In this document: positions 1-9,075 of the stretch, piece after piece
Layout: the number at the start of each line of letters is the position of its first letter
Position numbering within the stretch: position 1 is the first letter of the stretch
Assembly (NCBI GenBank): GCA_964036045.1
Contig: OZ038381.1
Location: 108,009,367 to 108,073,366, forward strand
Origin: Eutreptiella sp. 'Long Island Sound 2002'
Lineage: Eukaryota; Euglenozoa; Euglenophyceae; Eutreptiales; Eutreptiaceae
Length of the DNA: 64,000 nt
Direction of reading: 5' to 3'
The notes under the pieces: model-generated
What the model was told of the DNA's origin: nothing
The model's database searches: none
Seen by the model: only the letters and a program-made list of their open reading frames with translations
Program-made: the position numbers and the translations under genes

Positions 1-1255
1 GCAGCTCAGCCTCAATGAGACTAGCCAAAAAAAAGATAAAGCGAAGGCCAACACCCATGTCGTGCTATAATACAAAAAGTGTTCAAAGAAGAAACAATGG
101 AATAACAAACAAAAACTCATGGAATATAATACAATAGATAAACCCTCTTTTGAATCAACGTTAGGCCAGTCAGTGTCTTTCACCCATATTGGAAGTGATC
201 AAGCTCCATTCATAAAATTTCCCTCAATGTCCCAACCGAACTCCAATAAAGAATAATACCATTGCTCCATATGAAACCAATATTTTGAGAAATTGTTGCT
301 CATTCATGGACTTTTAACACCCCTCCCAACCTGAACACACACTGGGTGTGAAGGCGGTGTCCAAGAATGACTCCCATGTTCGACGTAACCAACAGATCTC
401 AACTCAATCCGGCGTCAATGGGGTCCAATCTTACTGAAAATTGGGAGTAGAACGGACCATAAATGACCAAATGTAGACCAAGATGAGTCCTTCAAACGGT
501 CTCTGGATACTCCAGTGTCGTCCTCCTACGCTCTTGTAGTCGTGAACGATGTTGCTGGCCACAGTAGTCAGAAATCCAACTCTGATCCAGACACTTGACC
601 CAATAAATGTCACCGAATCCAATCAATCTGGGCAGATGAACACGGTAATTGAGCCATAAATTCAGTGAAGTAGGCACCCTAGATATCAGGCCAGTACCTC
701 AGCTGTCAGGTGGTCGTAGGTGTCGCTGTCGGCCTGCACTTGCAGCCATGAAACGCCAGCATATGAACTTGAGCTCCAGATCCCATATCATAAATGTACC
801 ACGATGCCCCAATCCAGCGTCATGAATAAGCCTGTCATAACACAAATGGCAGGGCATTAGGACTCAGCCCCTCACTGCAAGTGTACAACGGCGCGTCCAG
901 ACTTCTAACGCATTGCTTTACGTGTTTGCCTCAACATGTAGACCACTGGTTCAAGTCAAGTTGGTGCCCCTGGAATAACTCCCTCCAAAACCCCAAAACT
1001 CAACTTGTAGTTGCTTAAACTTGGCTTCAAGTTGACCATAGGTGCTGCGAAGTAAAACCAGGACGAAGTAATATTCAAAGTACTTTCCAACCATGAACTA
1101 ACCAAAAGATTTTGGGAACCTCAATAACCCCAGGTTCCTTGATACTTGGCCCCCTCCAACTCAAATCCCTCCAGAACTTGTCGTAACCCGGGTACTTGCT
1201 GTTGTGCCAGTCATAACCGCCTTCTAAAACTGTTCAATATTTGACCTTGAAACTT
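1..1255. other. Flank without recognisable gene
   Basis: This stretch is clearly lower in GC than the element interiors. Only short unconserved open frames occur and none resembles a known family. It ends at the target site of the chromovirus, so it was once contiguous with 14464 onward. It could be the LTR or 3' flank of the older chromovirus remnant at 14464-16649, but no second copy of it is visible in the window to prove that. Confidence 0.6.
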
Positions 1256-1259
1256 ATTC
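1256..1259. repeat. Target site duplication, left copy (ATTC)
   Basis: The four bases ATTC directly precede the left LTR and recur directly after the right LTR at 14460-14463. Ty3/Gypsy integrases usually make 4-5 bp duplications. The fifth base differs (t before the left copy, g after the right copy), so the duplication is 4 bp if the LTR is taken as 1260-3615. Confidence 0.75.
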
Positions 1260-3615
1260 TAAAGAAGGTCCCTACCAGGACCGGCCCCCGCTGTGCCCCT
1301 TCCGCCAGTAACCCCTGCTGATTTACTCCGGATCAACGATTGCATTCCTCAATTTCCAGGGTCCCAATCCAAAAATATAGAAAATAAAATCCTCCTTCAA
1401 CCCTGAGTGGCAACCAGATCCCACAAGTACAGCAATAACCCAATTCACAATCCAAATCAGGCTGCGGGCTTTCGTTCAGCACACCGGTATTCCCACGGTG
1501 GCGGGCATGTACAAGAATTGCACCAAGGAAGAAAGCCCTGAAATTGGCATATGAACAAAAATAAGGCAAAGTTGGGGAAAGAGGTAAACATACACATTCA
1601 CAGCCATAAACCCCTCATTACCTGGACTCAAGACCTTCCCTTGACTCACCAACATATTGCCCTGAACCAGGTCAAATGAGATGGCTGAATGCCATGTGTC
1701 ACAAGTCACTGCATAAACCCCAAAAATGTGTTCACTCCCAAGCCTCTAAATCCTAGCCCAATAGGGAAGGTGGCGTGTCATGGCCTAGAGTGGCACTCAG
1801 GACCATGCCCTACCCTGACATAACCTTGGATGGACTTGGAGTCGAATGGGCTTAGAGAAATGACCTATGAGTTCGAACTCATAACATGCCAAAAAACTGC
1901 CAATTCACATCATATTGGCCATATATCACATATATGCTCAAAATTAAGGTTACCACTTATCCGAAGGCTCAAAGCATGCATGGAATCGAAGTCCAGTATT
2001 CATGGAGGATAGAGACCAAAGGCCAATGCCCATGTACATCCCCATTTTACCCTCGAAACCCCTTCGGATATGGGCGCCACGCACTGCCCAAGTCAGCCCA
2101 TGATCTTGAGACCAATTCTTGAAATCCTTCGTGCGCCAAGCCAATTGGAGTACGCGATCCGGCATATGGTGGTGTTCAACTCCAAAGCATATGCCAACAT
2201 ATGAACAACATACCATGGTTCGACCCTCCATAGGCTTCTTGCTGGTAGCTGACCAGGTGAGTACACAAAACGCAAAAATGAGCCAAAATTGAGGTCAAAA
2301 ACATGAAAATATGACCAAACACAAATTTGTCATGATAGTATATCTCTATGCTCACCCATGATATCCGCTCATGGTTCAATACACAAATGATTGGAACCAT
2401 TTACGAACAATTCCCCCACTTGGATCCCCAATCGGGCGCATGGAGATACCTTCGCCACTAATATCTACATGCCCCATGAAAATGGGAGTGCACCCATGGA
2501 TCTCTTTGTCAAACATACCATGAGCAATACATACGCGGTAGACTTGGTCTAGCGCCTTGAATTCCACAATTGGGACATGGGCGAAGCCCTTGTCACGTAT
2601 GGCTCCCCATCTCTTCGGCCACACGAAGATATATAACATGGGCGTGAGCATATCCAACATATACCATGCATACAACACATACCCTCAAAATATGGCTCCC
2701 ACCATGATATGCCATGTCCCTCCATTGACATAACTCCACGTTAAAAATACGTAGGAACCCAAGGAAAGTTGCTATGCAACCCCAACACCCATGCGGCACA
2801 CTCGAAAGTCGCATTAAAATATTCGGTTGCACGGTGCAAGAGTTATATATCACTTTATACCCTCTTGACCCTTTTCCCTTGCTACCCCGGGCATGTGCAC
2901 ACACCAAAGGCGTTTGATGCTTCCTAAATTAAGTTGAGACCACGGCAGTTCCAACCCAACCTTCCTTATTCTCATTCCTCACACTCGCGCGTAGATATGG
3001 CTCTTCAAAGTGATCCCACGATTCGCTTTTGTTTCCCTTATATCTCCAAGTCAAATGGGTGGCAAGTATAAGGGAAACCTGATTCAGGCATAGGGAAAGG
3101 AGTATGACCAATCGAAGAAGTCCAAATCAAGTGCGGCGATGTCGAAGTCGAAAATCCGATTTCGACATCACAAAAAATTCTGATTAAAGTTTCGAGTGCT
3201 TATTTAGAAAAATGCGGAAGCAACGAACCCTTTACAGATGAAATCTGACCCTTCAGAAACGTTTCCGCCAAAATATCTGGAAATAACAGTTAACCAATCG
3301 GTTAACGCAAAATCGCGAGCCAACTGACAGTCGCCGATACATTGACCATCAGAACGAAAGGCTGAAAAATTACGGAAACATTATGATAGTAAAACCCTGT
3401 TGATTCCTGATATTCCGATATATGAATCTCCGCTGGCGGTGCCTCGGTTCTGAATATTGCCGCTCATAGCCGGAATGGCCAAACCTATTACAATATCACA
3501 TCGGGTTAGTCCAGGTGGATGGGAGAGTATGATATCAGCCAGTGGCGGCTTGCCGGCACACAGATACACACCCCAAGTGACCCCAAGATGGCCACGGGGG
3601 TCCGAACCGGCTTCA
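1260..3615 (-). repeat. 3' LTR of chromovirus (left copy)
   Basis: Near-identical to 12104-14459. Read on the minus strand the LTR starts TGAAGCC (at 3615) and ends CTTTA (at 1260), so its termini are TG...TA rather than the usual TG...CA. It is long (2356 bp) and lower in GC than the coding interior. Short open frames inside it recur in both LTRs and are not gene-like. It should supply the poly(A) site of the element, but no signal could be assigned with confidence. Confidence 0.93.
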
Positions 3616-3626
3616 CCCCCCTTCTC
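3616..3626 (-). other. Polypurine tract (plus-strand primer)
   Basis: On the minus strand GAGAAGGGGGG abuts the first bases (TGAAG) of the 3' LTR. This is the expected position and composition of the RNase H-resistant primer for plus-strand DNA synthesis in LTR retroelements. The run stops exactly where LTR similarity begins, which supports the LTR boundary. Confidence 0.85.
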
Positions 3627-4009
3627 AGAGCGTTGTATCCGCTCAGAAACAAATGAAGAGAGGACGGGAGGACCCCAATGGGCTCCAACCCCCCCCTCCA
3701 TGTCCCAAGGACACATGGAGGCCCCACACACGTCGTAGGCGTCCCCCATGCCCCAAGGGAGGGGTGAGGACACTGATAATCAGCGCCCTACGCCATATCC
3801 GGTCTCCTCTTGATCTACAACATGGACCAAGTGGATCAAAGATAGAAAAACGTCGTCGGTCGACCTAAATAAATATACCACAATGTAATATATATGTGGA
3901 GATCGAGTGAAGGGGGTATATGGCCACTCAAGGCCGAAAAATCCCCGGATGAACGCCCTCACTTGTCTCCCCATTCACAGAAACAAACAAAATGCCAAGG
4001 GGGGATCCA
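3627..4009 (-). other. Noncoding spacer between pol stop and PPT
   Basis: About 380 bp separate the stop of the RT/integrase frame from the polypurine tract. No further open frame with a recognisable domain (no envelope) is present. The stretch is unique to the internal part of the element. Confidence 0.6.
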
Positions 4010-7000
4010 TTACGGTGCTACAGCAGCAACCAAATGGACCAATACGTCCTTGACATCCAAAGAAATACCCTTTTTCTTTAGGTAGTCCATCCAGACCGTG
4101 GTATACCTCGGCACGAAGCTGCTCGGAGGCTCCCACGAGTCCCTGGATGCGGCGAATCCCTTCCAACGGACTTTGTAAAGCCTCCCCCCAGGCGTCCCCG
4201 GTTCCGGCTTGTCCGCCAGGATCTTCTCCGCGGTGAAATCGTCGTCCTCACCCTCATCATCCGAGTCCACATCGCCGGCCGTGAACTCGAAGGTGACGGG
4301 ATGTCCGCTGGGGTCTGGTGCTCGGGGACGAAGCTGGGTATGGTCACGGTCCAGGATCTTGTTATCCCCCACACGAACCGCATACACATCCTGCCCGACC
4401 TTCCGCACGATTACCCCCGGCACATACCAAGATGCCTGCCGATGCCTGGACAGGACATCCTTGTGGTGCCGCTCCACCCACACGGTGTCTTGGAGAGCAT
4501 ACTTCTGGACTTTCCCCTGCTTTAAGTACTTGGCCCTCTTGTCATGCTCGTCCTGAAGTGCCTTGCACACCTTGGCCGCCGTGTCGTCCGCCTCAGCCAT
4601 CATTGCGTTCGCATCCCGGGCCACCTTGCCGTGGTTCATCCACGGGAGAGTGCGTGACACTCGATCCCGTAGGAACAGGATGCGATGGGGCGACAGTCCA
4701 GTGGGTCCCGGAAGGTCGTGATACGCCTGGGGCACTCTCCACAGCGAGTTATACCAGTTCCGGCCCGGTTCGTCAATGTGCAGCTGGCGGAACTTCTCGA
4801 ACATCTGTCGCCCGGCCACTTCAGCACGGCCATTCGACCGGCTGTGGTAAGCTACGGTCTTGGCGTGCCGAATCCCCATGTGCTTACACATCGTCTTGAA
4901 CCACGTACCCACGAATTGACTGCCCCTATCGCTGCAGATGACAGCTGGGATATCGAAAATCGTCAGCCAATGCCTGATCATGGCATTAGCGACGGTCTTG
5001 GCCTGCAGCCCCACTCCATGCTTGTCCTTCTTGTCCTTCTTCTTGGACTTCTTGCCCGGGACTGCCACGATATACCCGCTGTGCCTGTCCACCGCCAGGA
5101 TGACACAGTCGTAGGTCTCTCCGTCCACGGTGACCTCAGGCATGGCGAATACATCCATGGCCACGGACCGCATAGGGGCCTCCGGTATAGCCGTATACAC
5201 CGGGTTGCCCGCTGTGGAGTGGTTAGGGCTCTTCGTGGCCCGACACACGGCACAGTCGCTGCAGTACCTATCCAGGATGGCGTAGTACCCCGGAGGGAAC
5301 TTGAAACGCCACTCCAGGTCCTGCTGCATCTTGTCTCTGCCAGGATGCATGAGCTGGGCGTTGTGCCAATGGTCAATGAGCTCCTCCACTCGGTTCTCGG
5401 GCACCAGCAGCTTGTCCTTGAGGAACAACTTGTCGCCATCCTCGGTCAAGCCCTCGGGCCATTCGTCGTCCGACGGGGAGCTCACGGCATTCCAGTACTT
5501 GCTCCAGTGCTCGGATGCCGCGTAGTCATCCGACCAGTCCTCTGTGAGCACCGACCTGACTAGCTCTACAGGGGCCACCATCCATTGCTCGAGGGTTTCC
5601 TCTCGAATAGCTTGGACGCGGGCACCCCGGAACTTTGCCAGGTCCGTACGATTTGCCATCACCACAAAGCACTTGACCCCTTCTTGCTCCATGACCTTCT
5701 CCATCTCGATGATGCGCTTGGCCTCCTCGGTCTCCTCGGCGTCGCCATGGCTGGATATGTCCATCCACGCCTTGCCCGCGGGGTAGGCCCAGCGACTGAG
5801 GCAATCTGCCACAGTGTTGTCCTTCTCCGGGATATACACGACGCTGAGGTCGAACTTGGCGAACGTCTCGTGCCATCGGGCCCTCCTAGCCGCTGGTCCT
5901 GAGGGGGTGTTGACATGCTCCTTGTGCCAGCTCTGTAGGGACTGGTGGTCCGTGCAAACTACCACCGGCTGCAGTCCGATGTGGCCAGACCACTTCCTGA
6001 GCGCACATACAATGGCGTATGTCTCCTTCTCCCTCGCGGTCCATGTTCGGCGTTGGCCCTCGGCCAGGATCCTGCTCCAAAACGCCACGGGAACATGAGT
6101 CCCGTCGTCCCGGACTTGCTCGAGGACTGCCCCCACGGCATAGTCCGAGGCGTCTGTCCGTAGCACGAATCCCTTGTCCGGGTCCACCAGGAACAACCCC
6201 AACTGCCCCAGGAGTCGCTCCTTCAGGCGGTTGAACGCATCCTCAGCCTCAGGGGTCCAGGCAAGCTTCTTCTTGCTCCCCTTCCGGCCATCGAACTTGC
6301 CCACTTGCAGCATCCTGTGCAGCGGCCCCGACAGTTCTGCATACATCCGGACATAGCCCGAATAGTAGTTGCAGAACCCCATGAAGGACCGGAGTTCGCT
6401 GATGGTCTGGGGTTTCTCCCAGTGGTGCAGGGACGCCAGCTTCCCAGGCATGGGACGGCGTTGCCCGTGACCAACCACGTGACCCGCGAACTCCACTTCC
6501 TTCACGAATAGTGAGGCTTTGGTGGGCTTGCACACCATGTTGTGTTTGTCCAACTCGCTGAGCACTCGGCGCAGATCCTTCTCATGCGCGTCGATGAGCT
6601 CGTCCTCAGTCATGTTCTCCGTGCCGGACCCGATGATGATGTCATCCACGAAGGGATCGGCACAGTCCCGGACAGGACCGAGTAGGTCCTCCATCATGCG
6701 CTGGAAAACGGCGTTGCCATTCTTGGCACCCATAGGCACCACTTTCCACTGCATGGGCCCAAGCGGCGTCGACATCGCTGTGCAGGGCCTGGAGTCCGGG
6801 TGTAGCGGCATCTGGTGGTAACCGTGTTTCAGGTCCAACACCGTGAAGATCCGCTTTTTCTGTTGCTTTTGGAGGATGGAGTCGATCAGGGGGAGCGAGT
6901 ACGAGTCGTGCTCGGTCTGCTCGTTCAAACCTCTGTAGTCAACCACCAACCTCCACTCGCCCTTCTCCTTCTTGGGCACGATGAAGGCTGGGCTGGCCCA

Positions 7001-8353
7001 CTCACTGTCGGAGGGTTCGATCCATCCCCGCTCAATGAACTCGGCCAACAGTTTCTTCATGGCCTCGGCCCGATCGCCCTGAAGTTGGTACTCCCGATGA
7101 CGATAGATCTTCGGGTTCGGCTTCAGCTTGATCTTCGCTGTACCAAACCTCCCGCGATCTGGAGGGTTCTTGTTGGCGACGCCACTGAATAGCCGCGGAT
7201 AGGCATTTATCAGCCTCTCCTTCAGCTCGGCGACCTTCGGGTTCTCCTGGGCCTCTTCAGCCGCTTGCTTCGGTATCGAAACCACCGACCGCACTGCGGT
7301 ATAGGCCTCTTCTGGGTCCGAGTCCGACTTCTCCTCGTCCGATATGCCGTCTTCATCGTCGTGGGTCGCGATTCCCACCGATAATCTTCGAAAATTTGCG
7401 GCCTCGGGCTGGTGCTCGTCGCTACCGGTTCCCACTCTTGGAAAACCCCACGTTGGTGGGTCCCACCCAACCGGACCATCGTATTGGTCCGCGATGTGAT
7501 CCATGACCTTCGCCACGAACTCATCCTTCTTGTACTTGCCGGTGATCAACATCTTGTCATCCCACCAATGCGGAGATGTGACCATGGCCCGCCTCTTCTT
7601 GGCTGCCACACGGTCGTGCATCCCCATCCGCATGTAGTTGACGACGTCATCGATCTCGGCGTGGGACAGGACGTCAATGCCGTCAATAGGCTGATCCGTC
7701 CCCTCCTTGGGCTCAAACATGACCTTCATGGGCACCGCCTCCACCCTACGGATGAATGCTTCATCACCCCTGGGCTGGGCTTGCGCCCCATCCACCAGGA
7801 AAGCCTTGGTACCCCACGCTTGACCCGGGGAGGGCATTGATACACCCTTGGCGTCGATGAACAACTCCTCCTCTGGCCCGAATGACATCTCGTTCAGGGT
7901 GATGGAGTCCAGCGTCGACTTGAGACCCTCCAGCGGACATGGGGTGGATCCTATGCCGGTTATGACCAGGATCCCCTTCGCCCTATCCGCGATGATCTTC
8001 TCCACCGTACGTCTGGTGATATCCAGGGAGCCATGCGAATACATGGGTCCCCACTCCTTCAAACCCCAATGCCTATGCCAGGCTGAGTCTCCTCGATGCC
8101 AATGCCTCCTACAATTCCGCAGAAGTGGGGCATCCCGGGAAGCGAAGACGTCCGTCTCGGGCACTTCAGCTCCCAGCGTCTGAATCATCCTGGTGTACAC
8201 TTGCGGCGCCATTCCATACTCCGTGAGCTGAACTCCACGGTCTCCTCTGGACTTGACACCCACAGCTTGCACCGCTCGGACGATCCGATCCTCTTCCTCA
8301 GCGTTCCATTGGGATGACCCGCACGCAAAATCCCGGACAGCCATGTGAGGCAT
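4010..8353 (-). CDS. pol: Pol: reverse transcriptase, RNase H, integrase, chromodomain
   Basis: An uninterrupted 1447-residue frame. A ~380-residue N-terminal linker precedes the RT. RT shows the LDLKHGY Asp (D507) and FVDD (568-571). RNase H acidic residues lie in RTDASD (D734), the KETYA helix, CTDHQS (D802) and NTVAD (D850). Integrase has an N-terminal HHCC finger (HWHNAQLMH ... CSDCAVC) and the D,D-35-E triad D1067 (AMDVF), D1142 (CSDRGSQF), E1178 (NGRAEV). A C-terminal chromodomain (about 1380-1435) contains LYKVRWKGF and SWEP; such domains guide integration to marked chromatin. The frame overlaps the protease frame by 169 nt in the -1 register, so it is probably made by -1 frameshifting, although the ATG at 8353 could also start it. 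No catalytic residue is missing. Confidence 0.95.
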   Translation of the reverse strand: MPHMAVRDFACGSSQWNAEEEDRIVRAVQAVGVKSRGDRGVQLTEYGMAPQVYTRMIQTLGAEVPETDVFASRDAPLLRNCRRHWHRGDSAWHRHWGLKEWGPMYSHGSLDITRRTVEKIIADRAKGILVITGIGSTPCPLEGLKSTLDSITLNEMSFGPEEELFIDAKGVSMPSPGQAWGTKAFLVDGAQAQPRGDEAFIRRVEAVPMKVMFEPKEGTDQPIDGIDVLSHAEIDDVVNYMRMGMHDRVAAKKRRAMVTSPHWWDDKMLITGKYKKDEFVAKVMDHIADQYDGPVGWDPPTWGFPRVGTGSDEHQPEAANFRRLSVGIATHDDEDGISDEEKSDSDPEEAYTAVRSVVSIPKQAAEEAQENPKVAELKERLINAYPRLFSGVANKNPPDRGRFGTAKIKLKPNPKIYRHREYQLQGDRAEAMKKLLAEFIERGWIEPSDSEWASPAFIVPKKEKGEWRLVVDYRGLNEQTEHDSYSLPLIDSILQKQQKKRIFTVLDLKHGYHQMPLHPDSRPCTAMSTPLGPMQWKVVPMGAKNGNAVFQRMMEDLLGPVRDCADPFVDDIIIGSGTENMTEDELIDAHEKDLRRVLSELDKHNMVCKPTKASLFVKEVEFAGHVVGHGQRRPMPGKLASLHHWEKPQTISELRSFMGFCNYYSGYVRMYAELSGPLHRMLQVGKFDGRKGSKKKLAWTPEAEDAFNRLKERLLGQLGLFLVDPDKGFVLRTDASDYAVGAVLEQVRDDGTHVPVAFWSRILAEGQRRTWTAREKETYAIVCALRKWSGHIGLQPVVVCTDHQSLQSWHKEHVNTPSGPAARRARWHETFAKFDLSVVYIPEKDNTVADCLSRWAYPAGKAWMDISSHGDAEETEEAKRIIEMEKVMEQEGVKCFVVMANRTDLAKFRGARVQAIREETLEQWMVAPVELVRSVLTEDWSDDYAASEHWSKYWNAVSSPSDDEWPEGLTEDGDKLFLKDKLLVPENRVEELIDHWHNAQLMHPGRDKMQQDLEWRFKFPPGYYAILDRYCSDCAVCRATKSPNHSTAGNPVYTAIPEAPMRSVAMDVFAMPEVTVDGETYDCVILAVDRHSGYIVAVPGKKSKKKDKKDKHGVGLQAKTVANAMIRHWLTIFDIPAVICSDRGSQFVGTWFKTMCKHMGIRHAKTVAYHSRSNGRAEVAGRQMFEKFRQLHIDEPGRNWYNSLWRVPQAYHDLPGPTGLSPHRILFLRDRVSRTLPWMNHGKVARDANAMMAEADDTAAKVCKALQDEHDKRAKYLKQGKVQKYALQDTVWVERHHKDVLSRHRQASWYVPGVIVRKVGQDVYAVRVGDNKILDRDHTQLRPRAPDPSGHPVTFEFTAGDVDSDDEGEDDDFTAEKILADKPEPGTPGGRLYKVRWKGFAASRDSWEPPSSFVPRYTTVWMDYLKKKGISLDVKDVLVHLVAAVAP

Positions 8354-9075
8354 TCATCGTCCTCCCGGACCAGCGTTGCGCGATGGGGAAGGGCTCCAAT
8401 GGCGTTGGCCACCATGAAGTCGTACCCCATGATCATATCCCAATCAGTAATGTCGGCCACATAGAAGTTCCCGGATAGAGTGCTTCTCTTCGCCTGATCA
8501 GGGCGGTTCAAGCGCTCATGCTCCCAGAATTCCATACTGATAGTGGCCTCATGGGTGCCACCACCCATAATCTCTCCGTTGGCGACCTTCAGGCGGACCG
8601 GTCTCCGGCTGGGCTGCAGGAATTCCTCCTTGAACAACCCTCTCCGGACCAGGCTCACCTGGGCACCCGTATCCACCAACACATCCACCACCTTCTCCTC
8701 TCGTCCGCACCGTACTCGCACTTTCAAGTGCAACTGCCGCTCGTCGCCATGAGGTGTATGGACGACTCTCACGGCATGCAACTCTAGCACGTCCGGGTGC
8801 ATCAGGACTTCAAGGGTATGGTCACGGATGGTGTAGATCTTGGGTTGGTCCTGCCCGTCCACGGGGCTCTCCGTGGTCGCTCCTTCCTTCTTGCCATGTC
8901 CCGTACCCACGTGTACTTCCCTTGGCAGGGCGCTCCAGGGGTTGGGAGTGGCGAAACTCAGTGGTTTTGGCTCTTCCGGAGCCTTCTTCGGCACCCGATG
9001 TGCCTTCGCCTTCTCAGGGATTCCACTGATTTTCGGAGGAGAGACCTCCCAGGTCCCACTCCCGTGGGGGCTCCT
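8185..9075 (-). CDS. Retroviral-type aspartic protease domain
   Basis: The frame is open from the codon after the gag TAG to 8185 and is in the same phase as gag. Its core has DTGAQVSLV, the active-site D-T-G of retropepsins, followed by a flap-like region and an IMGYDFM segment matching the usual hydrophobic-G-x-D/N second motif. The protease matures Gag and Pol. No ATG is needed if the preceding TAG is read through, since the 28 codons between the TAG and a GTG at 8994 are open. The end overlaps pol (8353-8185), which lies in the -1 frame. No canonical X-XXY-YYZ slippery heptamer was recognised in the overlap. Confidence 0.85.
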   Translation of the reverse strand, partial: RSPHGSGTWEVSPPKISGIPEKAKAHRVPKKAPEEPKPLSFATPNPWSALPREVHVGTGHGKKEGATTESPVDGQDQPKIYTIRDHTLEVLMHPDVLELHAVRVVHTPHGDERQLHLKVRVRCGREEKVVDVLVDTGAQVSLVRRGLFKEEFLQPSRRPVRLKVANGEIMGGGTHEATISMEFWEHERLNRPDQAKRSTLSGNFYVADITDWDMIMGYDFMVANAIGALPHRATLVREDDECLTWLSGILRAGHPNGTLRKRIGSSERCKLWVSSPEETVEFSSRSMEWRRKCTPG

